Part shown: piece after piece, positions 1 through 13,103 of the stretch | How the letters are laid out: each line of letters begins with the position of its first letter | Position numbering within the stretch: the stretch's first letter is position 1 | Origin: Neopestalotiopsis rosae | Taxonomy: Eukaryota > Ascomycota > Sordariomycetes > Amphisphaeriales > Sporocadaceae | DNA length: 64,000 nucleotides | NCBI GenBank assembly: GCA_023078685.1 | Contig: JALGAS010000001.1 | Coordinates: 5,580,001 to 5,644,000 of the forward strand | Direction: 5' to 3' | Notes under the pieces: generated by a model | What the model was told of the DNA's origin: nothing | Seen by the model: the letters and a program-made list of their open reading frames with translations, nothing else | Databases searched by the model: none | Translations under genes and position numbers: made by a program

Positions 1-3000
1 GTGGTAACCACAGACTGGCAAGCCGCGACAGTCATGCTCTCGATGAAGGTAGGAACGTTCATGCGAGACAGCTTGTGTGCGATTCCATTATTCGCGGCTA
101 TGCCAAAAAGCTGCAAGAAGCCATCGATGGTTGTAGGATGGATAGTATAGTCTTCCTCTTCATCCTCTACCACATTCACTACAGTACCTTTACAGGCCTG
201 TTCGGTCGTAGAGGCTAAAATGTCTCGCACCACTTGGAATGTAGGGCCATAGTCCGCCCCAACATTCTTGTATGCATTATACCAACTCTTGGCGTTTGCC
301 ATGCGTGTGAAGCTGTGAGCTGTGGAGTGGTCGGGATTTCCTTGGATCTGGTTGGCTGCACGGACCTGGCCGGCGCAGTGTCGTGTCCAAGATGAGCCAG
401 AATTGGTCGATATAGTAAAGTCCCACCAAGACCCGTCGAGTGTATCCGTGAGTCTGAGTTTTCTGAGAGACGTGATGATTTCGACCGGTTTCTGTCCGCT
501 ATGAATCACCATGGCTGTTCCTATGGCGACTTTTCGCACGCTGTAGCCACCGTAATCGCCATCGTGTAATTGCCGCATTGCCTCACCGACCATGGCAAGA
601 TAGCCAGCGCAGGGGAACACGATGTCGCCGTCGATGCAGTGATCTTGAAGCCAGGGTACGCGATCAGAAACCAGCATATTGCGAAACTGTGGCTCATCAT
701 CACTACATTCAGCGCCGCGAACTCCGAGCAGCTCGTGACGTCTGAAGGGGCGAGATCTATTGTGGTTTGACACTCGACTGCCAAATACATAAGAGTGCTC
801 GTGACTCCACGAGTACGTTGGTAGGTCATGAATGACTTTTGCGTGTCCTTGAGGGTTCAAAAGACGTTCACAGTCAAATGGGTAACCTTGTTGCCAGACA
901 TATCCGAGGGCTCTCAAAAACGTCAGATGAGCGTCTTGGGACCGAACCAGACATGATGTATATGACGACTTGGAAGATTTCTGCGCCAAGGTTTGGCGGA
1001 GAGGACCGGCCAACGCAGAATGAGGCCCGACTTCGACGAATACGAGGTTGCTGCCTGGCTTTTCTTGTTCCTCCACAAGTGCGTCCACAGCGGTGCGGAA
1101 GAGCACGGGTGACTGTAGGTTGTTTTGCCAGTACTGAGCATCCAATTGTCTTGAATTGTCCAGTGGTGCTCCTGTCACACTGGAATACATGATTGCGAAC
1201 GGTTCGACTCTCCGTTTTCCATCGTTCAGGTAGCTGGAAATCATGGATCTATAAGCGTCACCTACTTCTTCCATGTGATGAGAGTGATATGCCTTGTCGA
1301 CCTTCAAGAGCTTGGCAGTGACCATATCTCCTTTAATACGGCGTATATCCTGAAGGACTTCTTCGACTTTTTTCTCATCACCGGAAATAGTGATGCTTGT
1401 TGGCGAGTTTTCGCATGCAATTACTACACCAGGCCGAAGGAAGGACTCTACTTCCTCGCTGCTCAAACCGACGGCGCCCATTGCTCCTTTTTGACTTGAG
1501 CTCGTAGAGGCTACTCCGCGGTAGTAGGCCACAATGATGGCCTCCTTTGCCGTGATCCTGCATGCTGCGTACGCTGCAGCAATTTCACCCGATGAATGAC
1601 CAACCACAGCCTCGGGGTGTATACTCAGATCTGCCAGGGCATCAACTAGAGCGACTTGAATAGCAGTGCATAGAGGCTGTGACAGGGCGGCCGTGTGTAG
1701 ACCGCTCTCTGCAGACGTCTTTTCGAGTTCGTCCTGGATCGACCATGACGGGGCATCGGGTAATTCTTTCAAGGCTTGGTCCATTAGTTGAATCGATGCG
1801 GCGAATGTCGAGTTGGCGTTGAAAAGCTCTGCTCCCATGCGTGCCCACTGCGCCCCTTGACCAGTAAAGACCATCACAACCTTTGGACGGCCCGTCGGTA
1901 TCTTTGCAGGGGCGATGTTTTCAATTGTCATCCCCTGATCCTTATCATGTGCATGTTGGCTAATAATGCTGAAACTCCTATGTGGCAAATGCTGTCTTCT
2001 GCACCCCAGCGTATAGGCCACATCGTCGGCGAGGGACGGATGCTTCTGAATGTACTCTTCATGATTTGAAACTTGATGTTTAGCAGATTCCGAGGTGCTT
2101 GCTGACAGAAGAACAAGATTGTTAATCAAAGGCGACAGCTCTTGGTCACGTCTCTCATCCGCCCCGGCAGCTCGAGACGACTCGAGGATGAAATGAGCAT
2201 TAGCTCCGCCGATACCAAAGGAGTTGACCGAGACACGTTCTTGACAGTCCACAGGCCACAGCATGGGCTCTGTCGGCACATGGAGATTTTTCCAATCAAT
2301 CCTTGTGCTCGGTTGATTGAATTTGATGTTGGGCGGGATCGTTTGATGTTCGAGGGCAAGAACGCACTTGATGATTGACGTAATGCCGGAGGCGCCTTCC
2401 GAGTGACCAATGTTTGGCTTGACCGACCCAATGAATACACCCGAGGCAAAAACGCCCTGGATTGCCTTGGTTTCAATGGGATCACCAATGGCTGTGCCGG
2501 TGCCATGGCATTCTACAAACGCAGTCTGTGAAAAGTCCGATATCCCTGCGCTGGCATAGGCCCGGCGGATCATGGTCTCGTGGCTCGACAGACTCGGCAC
2601 GCTCAGTCCAACCGTCTTACCATCGGCGTTTGTCCAGGCGCCCCTAATGACTGCCCGCACCGGGTTGCCATCTCGAAGAGCGTCTTTAAGTGGCTTGATA
2701 TAGATTAGGTTCACGGCCTCGGCTCGAGCTACAAGATCAACATGTTTAGCGATGTCCAAGCAGTCTTCATATTGAAATACCACTCACCATAGCCATTAGC
2801 CTTCTCGTCAAATGTTTTGCAGGAAGCGTCTGGTGATAAGACGCCCTGCTCCGTCATTTGCAAAGCCATGTCGGGCGATGTCATGATGTTACAGCCCCCG
2901 ACTAGCGCTGATGAGCAGCCGCCGGTCCACAAAGATAGGCAAGCTTCGTGTAAAGCGAGCAGGCTGGAAGAGCATGCCGTGCGTATGGTCATGGTTGGTC

Positions 3001-3728
3001 CACGCAGATCATATTCGTACGAGATACGGTTCGAGTGCATAAAGTCGCCCTTGCCCGTCACTTGGTAGAGGCCTACGCTCTGGGAGTCCCTCGCGAAATG
3101 GTCGGGCCAGTCCTCACCAAAGGATCCAACGTACGTTCCTATGTCCTTGCCCCTGTAGCTCACCTCTCCGGCGCTGTCGAGGCACTCTCGCGCAAGTTCC
3201 AGTAGAATGCGCTGTTGTGGGTCGAGCTTTTCAACCTCGGTCTTGGCCATGCTGAACAAGGTTGTGTCGAACGCTCCGATATCACCATCCAGAAAATAGC
3301 CCTTGGCAGAACCAATATATCCAGGCTTTCCACTCTTTGAGACCCAGCTTTCCGCATTAAATCTTGACTCGGGTATGGGGCCGACGGCATCTTTCTTTCT
3401 GTAAGAAGAAGTAGTTTTAGTACTCTGCTGTGAGGGTGGATAGAATAATACTATGCCTGAATTGTATGGTTGAAATTCTTCAAAGACAGGGGCTCAATGG
3501 CAAGTATCAGCACGAGCAAGAAGACCAATGACTCACTGAATAATAAAGTCCCAGAATTGAGCTGGCGTAGAGATTCCTCCAGGCAAGCGCAGTGCCATGC
3601 CACAAATGGCGATGGGTGTCCTCTGACCAAAGTTTCCCTCCCTCTGGGAAGCCTGGATAGCAACTGTCAGTAAAATTCATGACTTGCAAGATTTCGTGTC
3701 ACCGTACCATGGGGACCGATGGAGCCAT
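1..3728 (-). CDS. Highly reducing type I polyketide synthase, 5' part (KS-AT-DH visible), cut by the left edge
   Basis: Iterative polyketide synthase that would build a reduced polyketide from malonyl units. About 1158 residues are visible. I place the start at 3728 and exons at 3728-3708, 3652-3537, 3398-2788 and 2728-1, with introns of 55, 138 and 59 bp; the first intron is the least certain. The ketosynthase comes first, with active Cys near residue 188 in TACSSSL, then HGTGT and NIGHSEG for the two catalytic His. The acyltransferase follows, with GQGAQW and Ser about 628 in GHSSGE. The dehydratase has His about 946 in the HxxxGxxxxP pattern (HCIDGDIVFP). All catalytic motifs seen are intact and exon 4 is open to the window edge. 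There is no SAT domain at the N-terminus, which fits a reducing rather than a non-reducing enzyme. ER, KR, methyltransferase and ACP domains would lie beyond the edge. It is divergent from an MFS exporter, as in many metabolite clusters. The product cannot be named. Confidence 0.93.
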
Positions 3729-4753
3729 ATCGTTGGTTGTGAATACTTCTGCTGTAGAGAATGCCTATGTGATGAATGACTGCCCTTGTTCCTGTTAAAG
3801 CTGAGGACCAACTTCTATATATATCTACTAGATAGGCTATGCATCAGTATCGTGTTATAGGCAGCTAAGCTGACTGCATATCTATCACCTCCTGTACAAA
3901 TGTGACAAATAACTCAGATCCCGAAGAGGTGTCTTTGACGGGTAACGATATGCGTCTGACAATATCTGTGCCCCAGGGGAAATCATATTGAATATTGAGA
4001 TAACGTAAATCTAGTCCTGCGCCGTAATTTCAGCTCGTTGGCGCCTTGCACGATCTTTCATGCTTATCAAGCAGAGAAACTTGATGATTCGATCGTCTGG
4101 CTAAGACTTGGCAGACGACAACACGAACCAACCTTTGTTTGTGTATGACCAACTTAACCAAAGTACCCGGATGTCTCTCATGAAGCCTAGGTTTCACTGC
4201 GCCGCGGGCCGTTGGTTCAACGGCTGGCAGAATGCTCCCCCTTGCCTTTGAACCAGCCACAACACAGAGTGTGCATGATTAAGTTTATCTGGCTTGTTCC
4301 TCTTTTCGGCCTTCCATGCCGCGCTGAATGTCGGTGTTGAACCAACGGGAAGGGAATGTATTCATATGAGCCAATTGGAATGCCTCCCAAGCGAGATGCT
4401 TATCAAATGGAAAGTATGATATGATGGATGCATGATAGGATAATCCGTGCCAGCGCAAAGTAAGCACTATTCAGCTCAGAGCCACTTGGATCATACAAAG
4501 TTGTTGATAGACGCCTTTGTGCCACCTTGGCTGCACGAATATTGAATGGCCCAGACTGGTGGCTTCGCAGATCGCACCCTCACCACCCCGCGGAATATGG
4601 GCCGCGTTGAGATGCCGTGGCATTTTGACAGTCTTTGATCGTTCTTCAGGAGTCGACCTTTTCTCATCTTTACTTTACCTAGTGGAAATTTCAAAGCTGT
4701 AGCTCCCAGTTTCATCAAATGCCCATTCTGTCAGTCCAATTTCGCCAACCAAA
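3729..4753. promoter_or_regulatory. Divergent intergenic region between the PKS and the MFS exporter
   Basis: This 1025 bp gap separates two start codons that point away from each other, so it must carry both promoters. No convincing gene lies in it; the short open frames lack recognisable motifs. It contains a perfect 7 bp inverted repeat at 4208-4224. Shared control of the pair is an inference from the layout. Confidence 0.6.
4208..4224. promoter_or_regulatory. Perfect palindrome, candidate regulator site
   Basis: The arms GCCGTTG and CAACGGC flank a 3 bp spacer (GTT). It lies about 480 bp upstream of the PKS start and 530 bp upstream of the exporter start. Inverted repeats with CGG/CCG-type cores are common targets of fungal Zn2Cys6 dimers, but no such regulator is visible in the window, so the role is only a guess. 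Confidence 0.35.
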
Positions 4754-6629
4754 ATGCCAAATCATCCGACAAATCCCCTGTGGCGACCTACGGATTCTTC
4801 GAGCATGGAGAAAACTGAGCCTCAAAAAGTAGTCATGGAAGATGCCAGCGACTCTCCTACAGCAGTATGCGAGATGGGAGCAACAGAATCCAGCACGAAA
4901 GAATGGAAACCATCGACGCACGAGCTACTGATTATGACCAGTTTGGCCATAATCACGTTCATGATATCGCTCGATGCATGCATTGTAGCAACGTCGCTGC
5001 ACGTAAGTGATTCCTTGGCCTTCGTGGGCGTTATGCTTGGCGTTAGGCTTAATGGCAGGTCATAGGCTATCGTGACAGCTCTTGACGGCAACACAACTGA
5101 GGGTTTCTGGGTTGGCACCTCGTACTTTTTGGCTACCGCAGTAGTCATGCCAACAATTGCAGCGGTCAGCGACGTGTTCGGCCGACCGATTTGCTTGACC
5201 GTATCTCTGGTTGCCTTTACCGTAGGCACGTTGATTTGTTGCTTGTCACAGGATATGGCTGTCCTCTTGGCAGGACGAACCGTCCAGGGTGTCGGCTGCG
5301 GAGGCATCACCGTCCTCACGAGTATTATCTTCACCGATCTTGTTCCATTACGGCAACGGCCAAAGTGGTATGGAATAATGTAAGAACGACACCCAAGAGA
5401 CCATGTTTGCTCTTGACTCTGACGAATGAATGTAGACAAGCTTCCTGGACCATTGGCAGCAGTGCAGGACCCCTAATTGGCGGCGCTATCTCCAAGATGA
5501 CGACCTGGAGATGGATGTTCTACATCATGTTTCCCTTTTGCGGCTACGGCTTGATATGTGTCCCGTGGCTCTTGACGCTGAAGCCACGAGAAATGAGAAC
5601 GACCCGGGAAAAGCTCAGACGAATTGACTGGGTAGGGAGCCTGACCTTCTTGGCAGGCACCACGTTATTTCTCATGGCGATTTCTTGGGGAGGCAGTCAG
5701 TTTGTCTGGAACAGCGCGGGAGAGCTACTGCCATTATGTTTTGGCCTAATCGGCATCGCTGCGACTTTCGTCTGGGGTCGCTACTTTACTGGCCAACCTC
5801 TATTGAACACTGCACTTTTCTCAAGTGCGAGCGCTACTTTTTGTTATATATGCGGAGGGATACAAGGCCTCTTGGTGAGCTTGAGTACGAGACTCTGGAA
5901 TCGATATCACACATGCTTACCATGTAATAGCTCTTTGGCGAACTGTACTACATACCTTTCTACTTTATCGCGGTCAAGGGTTTTGACCCCATCTACTCAG
6001 GCGTGGCCTTGCTGCCCGTGATGTTGATGGCAGCCCCGTCCGCCATTGTCACGGGCGCTATAGTCACACGGACGAATAGATACCGAGAACTTGTGTGGTC
6101 AGGTTGGATACTGGCCACGCTTGCTTCAGGTTTGATGATCCGCTGGGATGCTGACACGACGACGCCCGTGTGGGCAATCAATATCGTGCTTCTCGGCTTG
6201 GGCCATGGCGCCATCATGACCGCGCAAAATTTTGCAACACAGGCTCTTTGCAAATCTGGTCTCGAGGCAGACGCAGCGTCCGTCTATCTGTTCGCCAGAC
6301 ATTTTGGCATAGCCATTGGACTTGGCGTGAGTGGAACAACTTTCCAAAACATCATGGCTTTGAAGCTGGAGTGGGAAGGACTTCCAAGGTCCATTGCAAG
6401 CCAAGCGGAGGCTTTTGTTGATTACTTCCACGGCCTACCGACAGACGATCCTACAAGAGAGGCCGGAATCAAAAGTTATGTCTTTGGCATTCGTGGTGTG
6501 TATGCATTTTACACGGGCATCTCTGGGTTGGCTCTTCTGCTGAGCCTCTTTGTCAGACGGTCTACTATGAACAAGGCGCTGAGTAGAGATCATGAGTTGC
6601 ACACCGTGGGTGGACGTCGCCAATCGTGA
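4754..6629 (+). CDS. MFS multidrug/toxin exporter (drug:H+ antiporter, 14-helix type)
   Basis: Plasma membrane proton-driven exporter, 566 residues from exons 4754-5002, 5066-5379, 5436-5874 and 5931-6629 (introns of 63, 56 and 56 bp, all restoring frame). An acidic, Ser-rich cytosolic N-terminus of about 50 residues is followed by the first helix, which ends in a version of the family motif (SLDACIVATSLH). Next comes TALDGNTTEGFWVGTSYFL, the loop with the motif VFGRP, and GRTVQGVGCGG, the motif C-like segment of antiporters. Length and motifs match the fungal efflux pumps often encoded in polyketide clusters. It is divergent from the PKS, so export of, or self-protection against, that polyketide is the likely role; the substrate is unknown. 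The C-terminus ends in a short basic tail. Confidence 0.93.
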
Positions 6630-9600
6630 TATGGCCATTTGTTCGGTCCATTTCGGCTGTGGGTTGTAGCATAGCAGCAGAATGTAGGGCAATATTCTGC
6701 AGCCCATGTTCCAAAAGCATAGCACCACTAGACAAGGTTTTGGAAAGGACTGGAATATCTCAACGCCTGTGAACAATCCCACGGTAGACGAAGAGCGCCT
6801 TGCATTACTATTGCCATTGGGAATCCAAGTCACGATGGCGCCACTGCCTGTAGATATGTGTTTCCCCCCCTGCTGCTGTCGCTTCTCGCTGGCAGGCTCA
6901 CAAGCTGACTGTGATTGCATTAGGGCCGGAAGCCAAGGCAGTTCGGCTCTAAAACTAGTGGCAACCCAAAGTGAGCCTCATTCAGCCAGTAATCAGCTCT
7001 CGTGTCCTATGTGGACATCAGCAATGGAACGAAGAGGGACTCGAGAGACTCGAGGCATCTTGAAGCTTGATGTACGGATTCGGCCTTCGGAAGTTGATGG
7101 AACGTCTTCGTGTCGCATGGATGTGCCTTTTCGCCAGACCAGACGAGCCAGAGAAAAGGAGAAGATTCCAAGAGATGGAGAGGACGTGCGTCATTCCGCT
7201 GATCGCATTGGCGGCAGCACCCCGCCTAAATGCCCCCCACTCGATTGATTGCGGATTGCTGGCAGCTCTGAATATTCAATGAGCGATTGTCAATTCGATC
7301 CATGCGAAAATCCATGTTGCACTGCAGCCCATCGCAGATGCATTGCAGCCAGCGCAAAAGGTAGCGCAGCAGCCTTTTCCAGGTGTTTCGGTCCTATTTG
7401 GGTTGGATATGTAGAGCTGAAAACAAGTAACCAGACGGTGGGAAATTCTGCAAAGAAATAGCGCAAGTTCATTGAAACCGTTTGGCGACAGCCACCTGCC
7501 TACTAATGTTCGTCTCCCGTCGTGCGTATACACAAGTGCTATACCCTATTCGAATTCATTATTGTCCTACAGTATGCTTGGAAGCACAGAGGAAGCTGAA
7601 AGGGGAGGAGAAAAGGGTAAGGTTCATTCGAAGACAGGGCCTCGGCAGCCGAATCAGTACCCAAATCTTGACTATTTCCCCACAAATTTCTCATAGTCGA
7701 CCAGACAGGTGATTAGCCAGGTCGCTGGAATACACCGCTGAGGTCTAGATCGACAGGCACACCAGCGAAAATTGTCCAGAGCCGAGGGCTAGGCTGGGCT
7801 GGCTTAGGCCATGTATCGTGATAGCCATCTAATATAGGGAATACCCCGTACCTAATCCGAGTAAACTCAGCCAGTGAGGAAGCCATCGCCAGAATAGCCA
7901 CGAGCCGGGACGATTGAGAACGACGGACAAAAGGCCAGAAAGGCGCCGAACAGTGATTAAGTTCGTATTGACATGTGTTTCAAGCCTTGGCACATGGTCT
8001 TATTCCAATTCAACGAGGAGAGCAAGATAAATTAGGTGTCACTACAAGCGTATTCTCCCCCATGATTGTTGTATCGATTCGTTCTGGAATGATTTATTAG
8101 CTAGACCGATTGGGTGGATCCGTCCCTTTTCCTCCTTGCGCCTCGCCAACCGTCCATCGCCGATTTCAGCTTTCCCCCTTCTGTGCATCTAGCAAACTCT
8201 CCTGATTTTGGGGTCGACTCGAGTCGGTCTGCTTGCTTTGTTGCGAATACCTTCATCTGCTTGGACGAAATAGCAGCGGTTCAGAGTAACCATACAATTA
8301 TACCTACACAACCCTACCTAGCGCGTCTCCCTGACGCCGCGATTGTCGCACTGGACTTTGTCGTCCCGCGTTTTGTGACCCCTCACTCGGCGAATTACGT
8401 CACTTTTTTTGTGGTCAGGTACGTTCTTCTTGTGTTAGCTTTCCGTCAGCGATCCATCAGTTCTCCATTTCAGAGGACAGAGGATTCCCAATTGGATGGT
8501 CTGCCAAATCTGCGTGTTTTCCAGAGCTCCTTGTCGTTCGTCCCAAGCTGCTGGGGAAAGCTTCCCGGTCAGCATGTCGTCATGCGCAAGGTATACGGCA
8601 AGTAGCCCGCCGACGCGACTGGAACCTCTGTGGGAGAGACTCGAGTGAATTATCAATTGGCAAGACACAAAAAGTCGACCAAATTTGAACGGTCCATGAC
8701 AGCCCACGTCAAGATGAATCGGCGCTTCTTTGGGTTTTCCGGGTCATAACTGCAACGGTGCAATCACTACGTGCAAACGATTGAGCGGTCCGAAATCTAT
8801 GTTGTCCACACATGCAATGGCTTCCGTGGGTATTATTCACCTGGCTGCATGTGAGGTACCGTAGGAAGCAGTACATTGAATCTGATGGAGGCACAGCTGC
8901 CGTGTGGACGAATGCACAGTCATGGACAAATGTACGGTCATGGCTTCTGGTTGTTTTCTCTGACACTGCAGGTGGTCACCGCTCTGGTGTCTCCAGTGGG
9001 ATCAATGCAGAGAGATTCCTGATCCTGGGGAGTCTGGTTCGATCCTAGGAGCAAAACCTCCCCTCCAGCTTCAAGCCCGCCTGCCTGCCTGCCAGCCAGC
9101 CCGACCCTCCTTCCCCTTCCCCCGGGCTTCCAAAGCCCTGGCGCTGCCCCTCAACAAGTCGTTGTGAGGGTTATTAGTAACGAACCCCACCACCATTTGC
9201 AGCTGCTGCCAAGTTGGTGGTTCGCTGGAGTGGAAAAAGGCAGCGTAGTGCAGTGAATGTACTCGAGTAGGGGACACTGTTACACTCAGGTATCTTCTGT
9301 CCTTAGCCAAGCGTTGGCTCCCTGGCTAGACAATAAGGTAGATACGACTTGGAAAGTTCTATGCTACAGGTCAACAAAGTCAAGCAGCGTCAGTCGACTC
9401 CCTCGCTGGATCCGACTGCGCTGGGGACGTGGAAAGCCGAGTCCAGTATGATGTGAAATATAGAAAACCCGTCTACGGAGTTCTAATATTTGGCCGCTAC
9501 TGGCTGTCGCATTGCTTGGGCAGGTCATTATTTGGTCATGTCCCGCTCCCAGTTGCAGAGGTACCTGAAGGTCTACATTCCCCCCTGTTCTCCTAAAATA

Positions 9601-10036
9601 CTAGCTGGGCCACACGCTGGACTGGAGTTACATTGGCTGCATGCATGTGCCTTACCCATCATAAGTAGCCTGCCTGCCTATATGTACCTCCCAGTTGAGA
9701 CCTACGTAGGTCAAGGTACCTGTTATCCATACTGCCCGGTTTGAGTCCAAGCCTCTTTTTTTTGATCCTGCTCGACCGCTTGGAAAGAAGGCAGAGGAAG
9801 AAGAACCACAACTCTAGTCTATTCTCTATAGTTCTCTTCTTGTCCCCTTTTTTACCCTCTCTTCCTCTCTCTCACTCTGTTGCTGGCTCCTAGTCTTACT
9901 CGTCGCTCATCTACAACCTCTTTGCTTCTTCCTCGCGCGCTGCTTGGCAGATTTCCTAAAACGGGCACAACCTCTACTCGCAAACGTCCAAAAGCCGACT
10001 CGCTTCGATCTCTTCAGAACACAAGGCTAATCCGCC
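6630..10036. other. Intergenic region, no supported gene
   Basis: About 3.4 kb. Open frames at 6706-7248 and 8114-8605 are compositionally plain, lack recognisable motifs and cannot be extended by credible splice sites. There is C-rich and CTGCC-repeat sequence near 9070-9130. CT-rich tracts at about 9830-9900 look like the 5' leader of the following gene. Confidence 0.6.
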
Positions 10037-13000
10037 ATGGCGGACCAGCAGCAAGACCAGAGGGCCGGATCCCAGGCTTTCGTCCACGAAAGGCGAGACA
10101 CCGCCAGATCGCCCGTCGACGAGGCCTTGCAGGCTGTTGACGAGGAAGATTTGCCGGCACACCAGCGCAAGTCTGTCACCAGCATCCCCGTTACCCCCGG
10201 TATTCACTCGTCGACCTACCACGCCCTTCCGCAGCAGCATAGCCGGCCGCAGTCAGAAAGCCCGAATTACTTCTCGCGAAACCCTGAGCTGGCCGACCGA
10301 CGCCCGAGCAAGATCCCCGAGGCTACAGACGACGATATTCGAGCTTCCTCTCCCACCGAGGCTTCCAAGGGCACAATGTCTGGTCAAGAGGTTTTGAGGC
10401 GAATGAGCCTATCTTCCAGGGGTCGGAGAGAGTCTATTGGCGACATCAAGGCTGCCGTGCCCGATTTGGCCTTGACTGGAAACATTATCTCGGCTACTTT
10501 TACGCTGCCGTACTCGCTCAAATATCGCACTGGCGGAGACTGGGAACTGGCATCTAGACGCGGCCAATCTGCCCTGTTTGATTCTTTTGCCCACTTGTCT
10601 TCAGATGAATCTCCTTGGGACCACACTGTGGTGGCATGGACTGGCGAAATTGCAGCCCCGAGCGACCCCATGTCTCCCCCAACTACACCGCCAGACACGA
10701 GCAACATTTACGGTGCCAACTCGCTTTCAGCTCCTGTCCCTCTAGATGGCCACGCCCCGCCGACACCGCCAGATGGCCTGTTTATTCCACAACAGCACCA
10801 GCTCGAGCTGGAACAGAAGCTTTCCCAGCACAAGATGATCAAGACTGTCCCCATCTGGTTGTCTGACGATGAGGAGCAGAATGACGAGGGAATCCGTCTC
10901 AGAGACCAAGGTCGGTGGAGGCGCTACGCCGACCAGAATCTCTATACCTTGTTTCACTACAAGCAACACGAGCCCACAGATGGGCGAGCAGAGCGCGTCC
11001 AGTGGGCTGACTACTACCGGATGAACCTCAAGTTTGCCAACAAGATCATCGATATCGCCAAGCCAGGCGACATCGTCGTCATTCACGACTATCAACTCAT
11101 GCTGCTGCCAAGCATGTTGCGACAACGGGCCCCAAAGATGTACATATCCTTTTTCCTGCACTGCCCCTTCCCAAGCAGTGAATTCCTCCGCTGCCTCCCG
11201 AGGCGGAAGGAAGTTCTCGAGGGTGCTCTCGGTTCCAACTTGATTGGATTCCAGTCATACAGCTACTCCCGCCACTTTTCTAGCTGTTGCACTCGGATTC
11301 TGGACTTTCCTTCCGACTCCCTCGGTGTGAATGCATACGGAAGCCGGGTCGAAGTGGGTGTTTTCCCCATCGGTATTGATGCCTCAAAGTGCCAACAACT
11401 GGCCTGGTCGGGACCAGTAAACGAAAAGTTCGCAGCGTTGAAGAAGCTTTACGCCGGCAAGAAGCTCATTGTTGGACGCGATCGCCTGGATAGTGTCCGT
11501 GGTGTCGCCCAAAAGTTGATGGCTTTTGACCGGTTCCTAGAGCTCTACCCGGAGTGGAATGAGAAAGTTGTCCTGATCCAGGTGACGTCGCCGACGAGCA
11601 TTGGAGACCTCGCAGAGTCCGAGAACAAGATCGCCAGCAGAGTAAACGAACTAGTCATGAAGATCAATGGCAACTATGGCAGTCTCGGGTTCTCGCCGGT
11701 CCAGCACTTCCCCCAGTATCTCAGCCCGGACGAGTACTACGCGCTTCTTAGGGCTGCAGATATTGGTCTCATTACCTCTGTGCGTGATGGTATGAACACG
11801 ACCAGTTTGGAGTACGTTGTTTGCCAGCGCGATACCCACGGTCCATTGATTCTGTCCGAGTTCAGCGGTACAGCCGGCAGTCTTCGCGATGCCATTCACA
11901 TCAACCCCTGGGATCTCTCAGACGTGGCCAAACAGATCAACGATGCTCTTACCATGTCGAAAGAGAAGCGCATGGCCATGCAATCGCATTTGTACCACCA
12001 TGTCACCACACACAATGTTCAAGCTTGGAGCACCAAGTTTCTCCGCAAGCTTGTAGGAACCTTGGCCAGCTCACAGACTGCTATCGCAACGCCGCTTCTG
12101 GATCGCACTGTGATGTTGCAACAGTACCGCAACGCCAAGCAGCGCTTGTTCATGTTTGACTATGACGGTACACTCACACCCATTGTCAGGGAGCCCAGCG
12201 CCGCTATTCCCGGCGAGCGTGTCATCCAAACCCTCAAGGCCTTGGCATCCGATCACCGCAATGCTGTCTGGATCATCTCCGGGCGTGACCAGGAATTCCT
12301 GCAGCAGCACTTGGGACACATTACCGAGCTCGGCTTCAGCGCTGAGCACGGAAGCTTCATTAGACATCCTGGCGAGACCAATTGGGAAAACCTTGCTGAG
12401 AAGTTTGACATGTCCTGGCAAAAGGAAGTCATTGATACCTTCCAGAAATACACTGACCGCGTGTCTGGTAAGTACTTCCGATTCAGCTCAAGCAGAGAAA
12501 GGAGAAAAAGAAATCCCATATACTAATTATGTGATAGGCTCATTCATTGAACGCAAGCGTTGCGCACTCACATGGCACTACCGCCAAGCCGACCCCGAGC
12601 AAGGAGCCCACGCAGCGCAGGAAGCCCAGAGGGAGCTCGAGCAGACTGTCGCCAAGAAGTGGGAAGTCGATGTCATGCCTGGCAAGGCCAACGTCGAGGT
12701 TCGGCCCACCTTTATCAACAAGGGAGAAATCGTTAAACGCTTGGTCGCAAGCTACAATTCTGACGCCTCGCACCTGGCTGAGGCGGATAAGGCCTCCCGT
12801 CAAGGCGGTGTGGAGTTTGCTCTTTGCATGGGCGACGATTTCACTGACGAAGACATGTTCCGTGCTCTGGACAGTGTTAGCGGCGTTGCCTTGGACGCGG
12901 ACAAGATTTTCACTGTGACGGTCGGTGCCAGCACCAAGGTTACTTTGGCTAAATACCATGTTCTGGAGCCCTCGGATGTCATCGAGGGCATGGCGCTGCT

Positions 13001-13103
13001 CGCAAACGTTGGAAATAGTGGTGAGATTGGAGACACCGTTCTAAGCCAGAACAACCTCGCGGCAATGGCCAGTGTAGACGGTCACGTACCGGAAGCATCA
13101 TGA
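10037..13103 (+). CDS. tps2: Trehalose-6-phosphate phosphatase, Tps2 type (degenerate TPS domain plus HAD phosphatase)
   Basis: Removes phosphate from trehalose-6-phosphate, the last step of trehalose synthesis, as a subunit of the cytosolic trehalose synthase complex. The protein is 998 residues from exons 10037-12467 and 12538-13103; the 70 bp intron has a TACTAAT branch site. A polar N-terminal tail of about 145 residues carries Ser/Pro-rich segments. The glycosyltransferase family 20 domain spans about 150-660 (HDYQLMLLPSMLR, FPIGID, then GRDRLDSVRGV). In the last motif the Lys of active synthases (RLDxxKG) is Arg, as expected for a non-catalytic Tps2 domain. The phosphatase domain shows FDYDGTLTP with nucleophile Asp708 and Asp710, SGR, and GDDFTDED at 909-916. 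The phosphatase side therefore appears active. It is probably the single Tps2/OrlA ortholog. Confidence 0.96.

Noticed and set aside
4822..5439. 205-codon minus-strand frame
   Set aside because: Antisense to the MFS exporter exons.
6706..7248. 180-codon plus-strand frame after the exporter
   Set aside because: No motif, Ser/Arg-rich shadow-like composition, and no start context or splice sites that extend it.
8114..8605. 163-codon plus-strand frame in the 6.6-10 kb gap
   Set aside because: No family recognised; it overlaps other random frames and has no supporting splice or codon pattern.
9030..9060. GGTTCGATCC, similar to a tRNA B box
   Set aside because: No matching A box or cloverleaf could be paired around it.
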